Shown piece after piece: positions 33,005-42,660 of a stretch of 64,000 bases of DNA. The notes below the pieces were generated by a model. The model was not told the DNA's origin. It was given only the letters and a program-made list of their open reading frames with translations, and searched no databases. Within the stretch, counting starts at the first letter, position 1, and the number at the start of each line of letters is the position of its first letter. Origin of the DNA: Salinisphaera sp002433465 (GTDB lineage: Bacteria > Pseudomonadota > Gammaproteobacteria > Nevskiales > Salinisphaeraceae); NCBI RefSeq assembly GCF_040361435.1, contig NZ_APNL01000021.1, forward strand, positions 3,566 through 67,565. Reading direction: 5' to 3'. A program made the translations under genes and the position numbers.

Positions 33005-33874
33005 ATGGGGCAGGGTGAGTTCAGGTTCTCGATTAATTACGACCCACCGATCGCTTGGGGGGCGTTGTTAAAGTTCATTGGCGTTCGCGGTGCTCACAGC
33101 GCTGAGCAGGTCGAGAACGGCTTATATCGCAGAACCGTCGAGCTCGACGCTGTCCGAGGTTGGGTGACTGTCGAACACTGTCGATATTCGCACTCGTTAA
33201 CTGTCGCCTTGCCCGAGCGTTTACAAGAGCAGCATGAAGAGGTTCAGAAACGTTTAACTCATCTATTCGATCTTTGGGCTGACTCTTCAGCTATTGACGA
33301 TCATTTAAAGGGCGACCCAATCCTGGCGAGGTCGGTAGAGTTCAGCCCTGGAATCCGGGTGCCAGGCGCTTTTGATGGGTTCGAAGTCGCCATGCGAGCG
33401 GTGCTGGGACAGCAGATTAGCGTTAGAGCGGCGACAACGCTCTTTGCGCGTCTAACCACGCTTTTCGGGAAAAAGGTTGCAACACCCTTCCCCGATTTAG
33501 CGCAGTTAACGCCGAGCGCTTTCGATATAGCAAACGCCAGCCATTCTGCGATTGGCGCGATTGGGCTCACATCACGAAGAGCTGAGACGCTGATATCGCT
33601 TGCACGAAGTGTTTGTGATGGCTTTATTAGCTTCGACGGGTCGCTAGACTGCTCCGAGACATGTCGAAAGCTAATGACTATCCGCGGGATAGGCCCTTGG
33701 ACGGCAAGCTACATCGCTCTGCGTGCGCTTGGAGACAAGGACGCATTTCCCGATACGGATCTCGTGATTAAGAAAAGGCTAAAAGTGCACGGGGAAGCCT
33801 CGATCGCCCAGCTTAGTGCCCGCTGGCGTCCGTATAGAGGATACGCTGCCATGCGCTTATGGCGAATGGCGTGA
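33005..33874 (+). CDS. alkA: 3-methyladenine DNA glycosylase II AlkA
   Basis: AlkA excises alkylated bases such as 3-methyladenine and is a classic Ada-induced gene. The 289-residue protein has the AlkA N-terminal beta domain (residues 5-115), then the HhH-GPD fold: VLGQQISVRAATT near 133, the helix-hairpin-helix MTIRGIGPWTASYIALR at 224-240, and the catalytic aspartate at 252 (FPDTDLVIKKRL). It lies 4 bases downstream of ada and shares its lower GC content. Confidence 0.93.
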   Translation: MGQGEFRFSINYDPPIAWGALLKFIGVRGAHSAEQVENGLYRRTVELDAVRGWVTVEHCRYSHSLTVALPERLQEQHEEVQKRLTHLFDLWADSSAIDDHLKGDPILARSVEFSPGIRVPGAFDGFEVAMRAVLGQQISVRAATTLFARLTTLFGKKVATPFPDLAQLTPSAFDIANASHSAIGAIGLTSRRAETLISLARSVCDGFISFDGSLDCSETCRKLMTIRGIGPWTASYIALRALGDKDAFPDTDLVIKKRLKVHGEASIAQLSARWRPYRGYAAMRLWRMA

Positions 33875-34357
33875 TCGTGCTGTCCGGACTTGGTTTTGCG
33901 GGATGAGCCGGGCTGCGAAGTCATGCCAACTGGGGCCGTGATTCGCGCTCGACAGAGTCCATCAAGCATCTTTGGGTACTGTCGCCTGTCGAGGGTAGGT
34001 GTAACAATATTATTGCCGACATGCGGGTCAAACCTGCGCTGCGGTGCACTAGCCGGGTGTTGGATGGTTAAATGGCTCGTGCGCATTCTCGACCTCCTTT
34101 TTGTGCGGCCTTGGAAATGCGGTTGCGACGACGTCTATTTCGCACCATTGCCTCGCTAAAGTTGGATGCGCAACGTCTCTCTGAGCATATGGCTCATGTG
34201 TGCGGCCCGTACGGGCAAACAAAAGAGTATGAGTCGCGCAGCAGCCCGAACCGCTCGTCTTCTGAGCCAGTCCCGCAGCGTCACAACAGCGGCGTTATAG
34301 AGTTACCCCGCCCATGAATGCTCGAATGAAGTGATAGTTCAATTGAGCACAATCGAA
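33875..34357. other. Lower-GC stretch without a recognised gene
   Basis: About 480 bases follow alkA with composition below the window norm. Short frames on both strands have no identifiable domain or convincing start. I found no T-run terminator after alkA and no tRNA. The sequence may be the remnant right end of the acquired segment, since normal GC resumes around the next gene. Confidence 0.45.
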
Positions 34358-34786
34358 ATGAGCAAAACCTACGAACTCAGCTGCGACTGCGGCCATGTGA
34401 CCATGACCGCGTACGACCAGCCCAAACTGTCGCTGCACTGCCACTGCGGTAGCTGTCGTGACTTGTACAACGTCGACGTGCTGTCGGCCGTCGGCTGGGC
34501 ACACGAGAACGTCGAGCTGCCGGACCAATCCCGGCTGTTCGTGCACAAGGTCGAGGGCAAGCAGATGACGCGTTACGGCTGCCCTAAATGTGGTCTGACG
34601 ATGTACGGGGTACACAAGCCGGGTATTCCCGTGATCCCCCACGGGCTGTTTCGCAAGGCCAACGGCGGCAAGCTGCCGGATGAACTCGCGCCGACGTTGC
34701 ATCTGTTCTATCGCGAGCGCGTGCTCGATATCGACGATGGTCTGGAAAAATGTGAAGACGGTTCGGCGGTGGGTTTGAGCGGCTGA
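34358..34786 (+). CDS. GFA-family zinc protein
   Basis: The 142-residue product resembles the GFA family (glutathione-dependent formaldehyde-activating enzyme and relatives). Zinc-ligand cysteine pairs are visible: LSCDCGHV, HCHCGSCRD and GCPKCGLTMYG. The ATG at 34358 gives a start just before the first beta strand (MSKTYELSCDCG); an upstream GTG at 34331 is less likely. Most family members are of unknown function, so formaldehyde handling should not be assumed. It stands alone between the Ada-AlkA insert and nadE. Confidence 0.75.
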   Translation: MSKTYELSCDCGHVTMTAYDQPKLSLHCHCGSCRDLYNVDVLSAVGWAHENVELPDQSRLFVHKVEGKQMTRYGCPKCGLTMYGVHKPGIPVIPHGLFRKANGGKLPDELAPTLHLFYRERVLDIDDGLEKCEDGSAVGLSG

Positions 34787-34928
34787 ACCCGGTCGATCGG
34801 CCGCTTTGCTGTGATCTGGCGGCACGCGACGGGTCACAAGCGCCAAGCGCTGGCGTATCCTTGGCAGTTGTCATGTACAGCGCGTCGCGCGAACGGGCGT
34901 CGGCACGCGTCGAGGAGTTGAATACGGC

Positions 34929-36554
34929 ATGGGCGAATCTTCGCTACGTATCGCACTGGCCCAGCTCAATGTCTGGGTGGGCGATATCGAGGGCAATGCA
35001 CGTCAGATGATCGAAGCGGCTGCCACCGCGCGCGATCGCGACGGCGCCGATATCGTGGCCTTTCCCGAAATGGCATTGCTGGGCTATCCGCCGGACGACC
35101 TGTTGCTGCGGCGCGGGCTGCCGGCGGCTATCGACTCCGCGTTGTCGCTGCTTACCGAGCAGCTGACCGGGGTTACGGCCATCGTCGGCTACCCCGAGTA
35201 TGTCGGCGACGTCATCTATAACGCCGCGGCGGTGATTCGCGATGGCGAGCGTATTGCCTGCTATCGCAAGCAGTGCCTGCCCAACTACGGGGTGTTCGAT
35301 GAACGCCGGCATTATCGTGCCGGCGAATCGCCCTGCATATTCGAACTGGACTCGCATCGCATCGGCGTGACCATCTGCGAGGATATCTGGGAGCAGGGCC
35401 CCGCCGCCCAGGCCAAGGCGGCCGGTGCCGAGGTGCTCATCAACCTCAACGCCTCGCCGTTTCATGTCGAGAAACAGGCCGAGCGCGAGGGTCTGCTGGC
35501 CGAGCGCGCCCGGGCGAATGATCTGGCCATCTGCTATGTGAACTGCGTCGGGGGCCAGGACGAGCTGGTATTCGACGGCCGTTCCTGCGCGGTCGACCGC
35601 TCCGGCCAGCTGATCCTGCGGGCGCCGGCGTTCGAGTCGGGCGTGTTTTGTGTGGATACCCAGGCGCAGGGCGGGGCGCAAGGCGCCCCCTCGATCGTCG
35701 CTGACGAATCCGACGAAGCGCTGGTCTACGACGCGCTGGTGCGCGCGACCCGCGATTATGTCGATCGCAACGGCTTTCCGGGCGCATTGATCGGCGCTTC
35801 CGGCGGCATCGATTCGGCCCTGGCGATGGCGATCGCGGCCGATGCCCTGGGCGGCGAGCGGGTCTGGGCGGTGTCGATGCCGTCGCGCTATACCGCCGAT
35901 ATCAGCAACGTGGATGCCGCCGAGCAGGCCGAGCGTATGGGCGTGAAGTACGACGAGCTGCCGATCGAAGCCGGCTTTACCGCGCTGCTGGATACGCTCG
36001 CACCGCTGTTTGGCGATCGCGAGCCGGATACCGCCGAAGAAAACCTGCAGTCACGTATTCGCGGCGCGCTGCTGATGTCGCTATCGAACAAGTTCGGCCA
36101 TGTGGTGCTGGCCACCGGCAACAAGTCGGAAATGGCGGTGGGCTATGCCACCCTTTACGGCGATATGTGCGGCGGTTTTGCGCCCCTCAAGGATGTCTAC
36201 AAGACCTGGGTGTATCGGCTCGCCAAGTTCCGCAATACCCGCAGCGATGTGATACCCGAACGCGTGATCACCCGTCCGCCGTCGGCAGAACTGCGCGCCG
36301 ACCAGGCCGATACGGATACGCTACCCGAGTACGACGTGCTCGATCCCATCATCGAAGCCTATGTCGAACAGGCGGAATCGATCGAGGGGATCTGCGAACG
36401 GGGTTTTGCCGAACAGGACGTCCGTCAGGTCGCGGGCCTGATTCGACGCAACGAGTACAAGCGCCGTCAGGCCGCCCCGGGGCCGAAGGTCACCCGTCGT
36501 GCCTTTGGCCGCGATCGGCGTTATCCGATCACTGCGGTGTACGGCGACCTCTAG
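34929..36554 (+). CDS. nadE: Glutamine-dependent NAD+ synthetase NadE
   Basis: NadE amidates nicotinic acid adenine dinucleotide to NAD+. The 541-residue protein joins an N-terminal nitrilase-type glutaminase domain, with the triad Glu47 (FPEMAL), Lys114 (RKQCLPNY) and Cys150 (TICEDIW), to a C-terminal synthetase domain with the PP-loop SGGIDS at 291-296. The C-terminal KVTRRAFGRDRRYPITAVY is typical. It is transcribed toward bamD on the opposite strand. Confidence 0.97.
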   Translation: MGESSLRIALAQLNVWVGDIEGNARQMIEAAATARDRDGADIVAFPEMALLGYPPDDLLLRRGLPAAIDSALSLLTEQLTGVTAIVGYPEYVGDVIYNAAAVIRDGERIACYRKQCLPNYGVFDERRHYRAGESPCIFELDSHRIGVTICEDIWEQGPAAQAKAAGAEVLINLNASPFHVEKQAEREGLLAERARANDLAICYVNCVGGQDELVFDGRSCAVDRSGQLILRAPAFESGVFCVDTQAQGGAQGAPSIVADESDEALVYDALVRATRDYVDRNGFPGALIGASGGIDSALAMAIAADALGGERVWAVSMPSRYTADISNVDAAEQAERMGVKYDELPIEAGFTALLDTLAPLFGDREPDTAEENLQSRIRGALLMSLSNKFGHVVLATGNKSEMAVGYATLYGDMCGGFAPLKDVYKTWVYRLAKFRNTRSDVIPERVITRPPSAELRADQADTDTLPEYDVLDPIIEAYVEQAESIEGICERGFAEQDVRQVAGLIRRNEYKRRQAAPGPKVTRRAFGRDRRYPITAVYGDL

Positions 36555-36635
36555 CCCCGTCAGCGTCTGCGCGCATTGGCGCGGGACGCGACGGTCGCGG
36601 CCTCAGAGCCAGCCGCCGCCTTCCGAGTTATATCG

Positions 36636-37547
36636 TTACTGCGCCTGTGCGTCGTCGCTATCGGCGTCGTCGTCGATGGTCTGGCCCTCGCTGGCGGGGG
36701 CGTCCATCGCCGGCAGACTGTAACGCGGTTTCTCACCAGCCCGCTGGCGATAGAACTCGTCGCGGTGGAGCACGTAATTCGGATAGGAGGCCTGTAGGAT
36801 TGCCCGGGCATCCTCGGCCAGGTCGGCCAGCCCCAGCTTCGCATAGCTTTCTTCCATGATCTCCAGCGCGCGCGGCACGGAATCCGAACCCTGATAGCGT
36901 TCGATCACGGTTTCGGCGCGGCGGCTGGCGGCTACGTAGGCCCGGCGCCGCAAATAGTACTCGGCGACGTTGATTTCGAACTGCGCCAAGCGGTTGCGGA
37001 TTTCGACCATGTGCAGCTGGGCGTCCTTGCGATAGACGCTCTGCGGATAGTTTTCCACCAGCAGGTTGAAGTCGGTGAACGCCTGCTGCAGGAAGCGGGT
37101 ATCGCGCTTGTCCGGATCGCCGCCGAGCAGGCCGGGGTCGTTGCGGTCGTAGTTCGCCAGGCCGCGCAGATAGTAGATGTAGTCGATATGCGCGTTACGC
37201 GGGCGCTGCTTGATGAAACGATCGGCAGCCGAGACCGCGGCCTCGTACTCCTTGGCCTTGTAATGCGCGGCCACCGATTCCATTTCCGCCTGCGCTGCAT
37301 AGGGCGAGAACGGAAAGCGCGCCTGGACTTCGGCGTATAATCTCAGTGCTCGATCGGGGTCGCCGTCGACGAGAAATTCACGCGCGGATTTGTACAGGCG
37401 CTCGGCGTCGGCCGAGTCGAGCTTGTTGCCGTCACGGTCGACCAGCGGCTCGCTGCTGTAGCCGGTTTCGTTGACGCCCTTGTCGCCGCCGCAACCGGTG
37501 ATCGCAAGAACCATCAGAATACAAAGCGCGAGAACGATTTTCCGCAT
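36636..37547 (-). CDS. bamD: Outer membrane assembly lipoprotein BamD
   Basis: BamD is the essential lipoprotein of the BAM complex that folds beta-barrel proteins. The ATG at 37547 gives 303 residues with a lipoprotein signal ending in ITGC (Cys19); the upstream in-frame Met is rejected because it would add residues before the signal. Tetratricopeptide-like repeats follow (AERLYKSAREFLVDGDPDRA and similar), then a C-terminal acidic tail of about 30 residues. rluD is divergent from it, the usual bamD/rluD arrangement. Confidence 0.96.
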   Translation of the reverse strand: MRKIVLALCILMVLAITGCGGDKGVNETGYSSEPLVDRDGNKLDSADAERLYKSAREFLVDGDPDRALRLYAEVQARFPFSPYAAQAEMESVAAHYKAKEYEAAVSAADRFIKQRPRNAHIDYIYYLRGLANYDRNDPGLLGGDPDKRDTRFLQQAFTDFNLLVENYPQSVYRKDAQLHMVEIRNRLAQFEINVAEYYLRRRAYVAASRRAETVIERYQGSDSVPRALEIMEESYAKLGLADLAEDARAILQASYPNYVLHRDEFYRQRAGEKPRYSLPAMDAPASEGQTIDDDADSDDAQAQ

Positions 37548-37663
37548 GCCAGTCCCGGACGTGCGCCGCACGTCGACAGATCAAAAACGAACGCGGAGTA
37601 TACCTATACGGTCGCGCGGTACGCCATGTCACGCTTTGTGTTCGCAAACCAAGAGAAACGCCC

Positions 37664-38641
37664 ATGTCGGCAAGTTATCGTGCCCCGGATTTCGAGGCGC
37701 CGATCCCAGAAGAGTTTTCCGGCGCCCGGCTGGATCGTGCCCTGGCAGCGATGCTGCCCGATTATTCGCGCTCGCGCCTGCAGAACTGGCTGGCCGAAGG
37801 GGCACTGACCGTCGATGGCGAAAACCCGCCGGCAAAGACCAAGGTGGCCGGCGGCGAAACCGTGCGCCTGACCGTGCCCAGCGAGCCGGACGACGCGCGG
37901 GTGGTCGCCGAGCCGATCGGCCTGAACATCATCTACGAGGACGAGGCCATCATCGTGCTCGACAAGCCGGCCGGGCTGGTCATGCACCCGGGCGCCGGCA
38001 ACCCCGATGGCACCCTGCAGAACGCGCTGATCCATCACGACGAATCGATGGCCGCGCTGCCACGGGCCGGCATCGTGCATCGTCTGGACAAGGACACCTC
38101 CGGCATTCTGGTGGTCGCCCGTACGTTCGCCGCGCACGCAAAGCTGGTCGCCGATCTGGCGGAACGCACGGTCAAGCGCGAATACGAGGCCGTGGCCGTA
38201 GGCGTGATGACCGCAGGCGGCCACGTCGACGCACCGATCGATCGCCATCCGGTGGATCGCAAACGCATGGCCGTGCGTGATTCCGGGCGCGAGGCGATCA
38301 CGCATTACCGCGTGATCGACCGCTATCGCGCGCATACCCATGTACGTTGCCGGCTGGAAACCGGGCGCACCCATCAGATTCGCGTGCATCTGGCCCATAT
38401 CCGGTTTCCGTTGCTGGGCGATGCCACCTACGGTCGTCGGCTGGCCGTGCCGCGCGATTCCAGCGACGCGTTCGCGACCGCGCTGCGCGGCTTTCGTCGG
38501 CAGGCACTGCATGCACGCCGGCTCGGGCTCACGCATCCGGTGACCGGCGAATACATGAGCTGGAGCGCGCCGCGGCCCGATGATTTCGAGCAGCTGCTGG
38601 CAGCCCTCGCAGCCGATGCACAGGCCCATGGCGATGGTTGA
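37664..38641 (+). CDS. rluD: 23S rRNA pseudouridine synthase RluD
   Basis: RluD makes pseudouridines in helix 69 of 23S rRNA. The 325-residue protein has an N-terminal S4 domain (GARLDRALAAMLPDYSRSRL) and the RluA-family catalytic motif HRLDKDTSG with the nucleophilic aspartate. RTHQIRVHLAHI is also conserved. It is divergent from bamD and its stop overlaps the start region of pgeF. Confidence 0.96.
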   Translation: MSASYRAPDFEAPIPEEFSGARLDRALAAMLPDYSRSRLQNWLAEGALTVDGENPPAKTKVAGGETVRLTVPSEPDDARVVAEPIGLNIIYEDEAIIVLDKPAGLVMHPGAGNPDGTLQNALIHHDESMAALPRAGIVHRLDKDTSGILVVARTFAAHAKLVADLAERTVKREYEAVAVGVMTAGGHVDAPIDRHPVDRKRMAVRDSGREAITHYRVIDRYRAHTHVRCRLETGRTHQIRVHLAHIRFPLLGDATYGRRLAVPRDSSDAFATALRGFRRQALHARRLGLTHPVTGEYMSWSAPRPDDFEQLLAALAADAQAHGDG

Positions 38642-39386
38642 GCCGATCGGATTCCTGCCCGCCGACTGGCCGGCGCCGGCCCATATCAAGGCCGGTACCA
38701 CGCTGCGCACGGGCGGGGTGAGCGTAGCGCCGTTCGACAGCCTCAACCTGGGCGATCGCGCCGGTGACGAGCCGGCCGCGGTGGCCGCCAACCGTGAGCA
38801 CATTCGCACAGCCCTGGCGCTACCGGGCGAGCCCGTCTGGCTTTATCAGGTCCACGGCACCCGAGTGGTCGATGCCGATGGCGACAGCTCCGGCGAGGCC
38901 GACGCCAGCGTCGCCAGCCATAGCGATGCCGTGTGTGCCGTGCTCACGGCCGATTGCCTGCCGGTATTGTTCTGCGATACGGCCGGCGAGTGCTGGGGTG
39001 CGGCGCATGCCGGCTGGCGCGGACTGGCGGCCGGCGTGCTGGAAGCCACAATCGACGCGTTACCGGCAAGGCCTGCCGATCTCATGGCCTGGCTGGGGCC
39101 CTCGATCGGTGCCCATAACTTCGAGGTGGGCGAGGACGTGCGGGCTGCGTTCTGCGAGCGCGCCCCGGCCGATGCATCCGCGTTCGTTGCCCGTGACACG
39201 CCCGGCAAGTACTTGGCCGATATCTATGCACTCGCCCGGGCGCGCCTCGATCGCGCTGGCGTGCACGCCGTTTATGGCGGCGGGCTGTGCACCATCGACG
39301 ATGCACAGCGCTTCTATTCCTATCGGCGCGAGCCGAAAACCGGCCGCATGGCCAGCCTGATCTGGAGCACCCGCACGGGCAGGTGA
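38628..39386 (+). CDS. pgeF: Peptidoglycan editing factor PgeF (YfiH family)
   Basis: PgeF/YfiH is a copper/zinc protein of the laccase-like DUF152 family, linked to correcting misincorporated residues in UDP-MurNAc peptides and to purine nucleoside phosphorylase activity. The frame gives 252 residues; the start could be the ATG at 38628 or 38634, both overlapping the rluD stop. Family motifs are the metal-site stretches YQVHGTRVVD, LTADCLPVLF and AHAGWRGLA, and GPSIGAHNFEVG. The rluD-pgeF pair is conserved in gammaproteobacteria. Confidence 0.93.
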   Translation: MAMVEPIGFLPADWPAPAHIKAGTTLRTGGVSVAPFDSLNLGDRAGDEPAAVAANREHIRTALALPGEPVWLYQVHGTRVVDADGDSSGEADASVASHSDAVCAVLTADCLPVLFCDTAGECWGAAHAGWRGLAAGVLEATIDALPARPADLMAWLGPSIGAHNFEVGEDVRAAFCERAPADASAFVARDTPGKYLADIYALARARLDRAGVHAVYGGGLCTIDDAQRFYSYRREPKTGRMASLIWSTRTGR

Positions 39387-39405
39387 GCCCGTACGCGGCT
39401 CAGGT

Positions 39406-42375
39406 TCAGCTCGACGTCTTCTTGCGTGCCCGCGTGCCGGGCTGGGTCTTGGACGACTTGGCCGCGGCCTTTTTCTTTTCCGGCTTTTCTTTCTTGGGCG
39501 GCAGGGCAAGATCGCGCTTGTCGCCGCTGGTGTTGTGACCGGTGCCCGGCGCGCTCTCGCCCAGCATGGGCTTGAGAAAGCGTCCGGTGTGCGAAGCCTC
39601 GATTGCGGCCACGTCTTCCGGCGTGCCGGTGGCGATGATTTCGCCGCCGCCTTCGCCGCCTTCCGGGCCCAGATCGACGAGCCAGTCCGCGGACTTGATC
39701 ACGTCCAGGTTGTGCTCGATCACGATCACCGCGTTGCCGGCATCGCGCAGGCGCAACAACACCTTCAGCAGCTGGTTGATGTCGTGAAAGTGCAGGCCGG
39801 TGGTGGGTTCGTCCAGCAGATAGAGCGTACGCCCGGTATCGCGCTTGGACAGCTCGCGGGCGAGCTTGATGCGCTGTGCTTCGCCGCCGGATAGCGTGGT
39901 CGCGTTCTGGCCGAGCTTCACATAGCTCAGGCCCACGTCCATGAGCGTTTCCAGCTTGCGTTTCAGGCTTGGCACCGGGGCGAAGAACTCCAGCGCGGCT
40001 TCCACCCGCATTTCCAGCACGTCGGAAATGGTCTTGCCCTTGTAGTGCACCTGCAGGGTTTCGCGGTTGTAGCGCGCGCCCTTGCAGGTATCGCAGGTGA
40101 CGTAGATGTCCGGCAGGAAGTGCATTTCCACCTTGATCACGCCATCGCCCTGACAGGCTTCGCAGCGCCCGCCCTTGACGTTGAACGAAAAACGCCCCGG
40201 CTGGTAGCCACGGGCACGGGCTTCCGGCGTATTCGCGAACAGCTCGCGGATGGTGCCGAACAGGCCGGTATAGGTGGCCGGATTGGAGCGCGGCGTACGC
40301 CCGATCGGGGCCTGGCTGATATCGATGACCTTGTCGAGATGCTCCAGGCCTTCGATCGAGGTCATGGGCGCGGCCCGTGCCACCGCCCGGTTGACCTGGC
40401 GCGCGGCGGCCGGAAACAGGGTTTCGTTGATCAGCGTCGACTTGCCCGATCCGGACACGCCGGTAATACAGGTGAGCTGGCCCATGGACAGCTCGACCGA
40501 GACGTTCTTGAGGTTGTTGCCGCGTGCGCCGTTGATCTTGATCACGCGTTCTTTGTCGAAGGCGATGCGCTTTTCCGGAATCGGGATCGTCAGCCGGCCG
40601 GACAGATACTGGCCGGTCAGCGATTGTTCGTTGGCCGCGATCTGTTCTGCGCTGCCCTGGGCGATGACGTGGCCGCCGTGGTCGCCCGCGCCCAGGCCCA
40701 TGTCGACCACGTATTCCGCTTCGCGGATGGCGTCTTCGTCGTGTTCGACCACGATCACGGTATTGCCCAGATCGCGCAGGCGTTCGAGGGTGTTGAGCAG
40801 GCGCCGATTGTCGCGCTGGTGCAGGCCGATCGACGGCTCGTCGAGGACATACATCACGCCCACGAGCCCGGCACCGATCTGGCTGGCCAGACGAATACGC
40901 TGGGCTTCACCGCCGGACAGGGTTTCTGCGCTGCGTGACAGGGTCAGATAATTCAGGCCCACGTCGAGCAAAAACTTCACCCGGGCCTTGATCTCCTTGA
41001 GGATCGGTTCGGCGATCTCGGCGCGATGGCCCGGGATATTCAGCGATTCGGCGATCTCATAGGCGCCGGCAATGCTGGCGGCATTGATTTCGGGCAGGGT
41101 GCGGTCGGCTACGCGTACATGCCGGGCGGCCTGGTTCAGGCGTGCGCCGCCACAGGTCGGGCAGGCCTTGTCCGACAGATACTTGGCCAATTCTTCGCGC
41201 ACCGCCATGGAATCGGTTTCGGCGTAGCGGCGCTGCATGTTGTCGAGCACGCCTTCGAAGGCGTGTTTGCGCACGCGCGTACGCCCGCGGGCATTCACGT
41301 AACGGAACTCGATCTGCTCTCGGCCGGAGCCGTGCAGGATGATCTTGCGGGCTTTCTCCGGCAGGTCGCGCCAGGGCGTATCCACGTCGAAGCCGTATTT
41401 CTCGGCCAGCGACTGAATCAGGCCGAAGAAGTAGGGGTTGCGCCGATCCCAGCCGCGCACCGCGCCGCCGGCCAGGCTCAGCGAATCGTCGGTGATCACG
41501 CGGTCGACATCGAACACCGCCAGCGAACCCAGGCCGTCGCAGGCGCTGCAGGCGCCGTGCGGCGAGTTGAAGGAGAACAGTCGCGGTTCCATGTCGTTGA
41601 TGGAATAGCCGCAGACCGGACAGGCGAACTGGGAGGAAAACACCTCCGGCTCGCCGTCGCCACGCCAGGGCAGAATCCAGGCAATGCCTTCGGACAGCCG
41701 CAACGCCGTCTCGAAGGACTCGGCCAGACGCTGCTGAATGCCGTCGCGGATCTTGAAGCGGTCGACCACCACTTCGATATCGTGCTTCACCTTCGGGTTG
41801 AGTTCCGGCACCTCGTCGATTTCGACGATCTCGCCGTCCACCCGCATGCGCACGAAACCCTGGCCACGCATCTGCTCGAATACGTCGCGGTGCTCGCCCT
41901 TGCGTGAGCGAATCACCGGCGCAAGCAGCATCCAGGCCGATTCGGCCTCTTTTTCCAGCGTCTGATCGACCATCTGCGACACGCTCTGTGCGGTCAGCGG
42001 TTCGTCATGATCGGGGCAATAGGGCGTGCCCGCGCGGGCGAACAGCAGGCGCAGATAATCGTGGATTTCGGTGACCGTGCCCACGGTGGAGCGCGGGTTG
42101 TGCGAGGTCGATTTCTGTTCGATGGAAATCGCCGGCGACAGACCCTCGATGGAATCCAGGTCCGGCTTTTCCATCATCGACAGGAACTGGCGGGCATAGG
42201 CTGACAGCGATTCGACATAGCGACGCTGGCCTTCGGCATAGACCGTATCGAAGGCGAGGCTCGACTTACCCGAGCCGGACAGCCCGGTAATCACGATCAG
42301 CTGGTTACGCGGCAGATCGAGGTCGATGTTCTGAAGGTTGTGCGTACGGGCACCGCGAATGCGGATACTGTCCAT
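39406..42375 (-). CDS. uvrA: Excinuclease ABC subunit UvrA
   Basis: UvrA recognises damage in nucleotide excision repair. The ATG at 42375 gives 989 residues starting [17 protein letters not shown], a typical UvrA N terminus. Two ABC cassettes are visible: Walker [10 protein letters not shown] at 31-39 and a second GVSGSGKST, each with signature LSGGEAQRI, plus zinc-finger cysteines CPVCGYS and CEACQGDG. A Lys/Ala/Pro-rich C-terminal tail (about 40 residues) extends past the core. No SOS box was found in the divergent upstream region. Confidence 0.97.
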   Translation of the reverse strand: MDSIRIRGARTHNLQNIDLDLPRNQLIVITGLSGSGKSSLAFDTVYAEGQRRYVESLSAYARQFLSMMEKPDLDSIEGLSPAISIEQKSTSHNPRSTVGTVTEIHDYLRLLFARAGTPYCPDHDEPLTAQSVSQMVDQTLEKEAESAWMLLAPVIRSRKGEHRDVFEQMRGQGFVRMRVDGEIVEIDEVPELNPKVKHDIEVVVDRFKIRDGIQQRLAESFETALRLSEGIAWILPWRGDGEPEVFSSQFACPVCGYSINDMEPRLFSFNSPHGACSACDGLGSLAVFDVDRVITDDSLSLAGGAVRGWDRRNPYFFGLIQSLAEKYGFDVDTPWRDLPEKARKIILHGSGREQIEFRYVNARGRTRVRKHAFEGVLDNMQRRYAETDSMAVREELAKYLSDKACPTCGGARLNQAARHVRVADRTLPEINAASIAGAYEIAESLNIPGHRAEIAEPILKEIKARVKFLLDVGLNYLTLSRSAETLSGGEAQRIRLASQIGAGLVGVMYVLDEPSIGLHQRDNRRLLNTLERLRDLGNTVIVVEHDEDAIREAEYVVDMGLGAGDHGGHVIAQGSAEQIAANEQSLTGQYLSGRLTIPIPEKRIAFDKERVIKINGARGNNLKNVSVELSMGQLTCITGVSGSGKSTLINETLFPAAARQVNRAVARAAPMTSIEGLEHLDKVIDISQAPIGRTPRSNPATYTGLFGTIRELFANTPEARARGYQPGRFSFNVKGGRCEACQGDGVIKVEMHFLPDIYVTCDTCKGARYNRETLQVHYKGKTISDVLEMRVEAALEFFAPVPSLKRKLETLMDVGLSYVKLGQNATTLSGGEAQRIKLARELSKRDTGRTLYLLDEPTTGLHFHDINQLLKVLLRLRDAGNAVIVIEHNLDVIKSADWLVDLGPEGGEGGGEIIATGTPEDVAAIEASHTGRFLKPMLGESAPGTGHNTSGDKRDLALPPKKEKPEKKKAAAKSSKTQPGTRARKKTSS

Positions 42376-42470
42376 GAAGCGGGCGCGATGGGGAGGAATA
42401 GCCCACAAGTATACGCAGCGCCGCAAGTACGCCCCAAACAACGTTAGCCCCGGCGGGTACAGGCCGCTGT

Positions 42471-42504
42471 GGTAGAATTCGCGGCCTGATTGGCCCCGCC
42501 AATC
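42471..42504 (+). promoter_or_regulatory. Possible promoter and hairpin before MFS gene
   Basis: TGGTAGAAT at 42470-42478 resembles an extended -10 element. It is followed by GATTGGC/GCCAATC, a perfect 7-bp stem with a CCC loop at 42488-42504. The transporter start is about 180 bases downstream, so any transcript from here would carry a long leader. No matching -35 hexamer is evident. Confidence 0.35.
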
Positions 42505-42660
42505 GACGGCCCCGGCAGCCGTGCGTTCGCGTCGTGTGGCTTGTCGGCACGGCCCGCGAATGCCGCTCGATTACGTGCCTCAGCGGTGCGTGACGGGTGA
42601 CAGGCACCGCATGCGTCGTGCTGCCGCCGGTATCGCACCCATACCTGGCAAGAGTTGCTC

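Noticed and set aside
33875..34357. GTTGGAT, GTTAAAT and similar heptamers suggested integron attC sites
   Set aside because: No matching RYYYAAC partner or imperfect palindrome is present in the region, and there is no integrase or gene cassette.
42376..42660. LexA (SOS) box expected before uvrA
   Set aside because: No CTGT-N8-ACAG palindrome was found in the divergent region.
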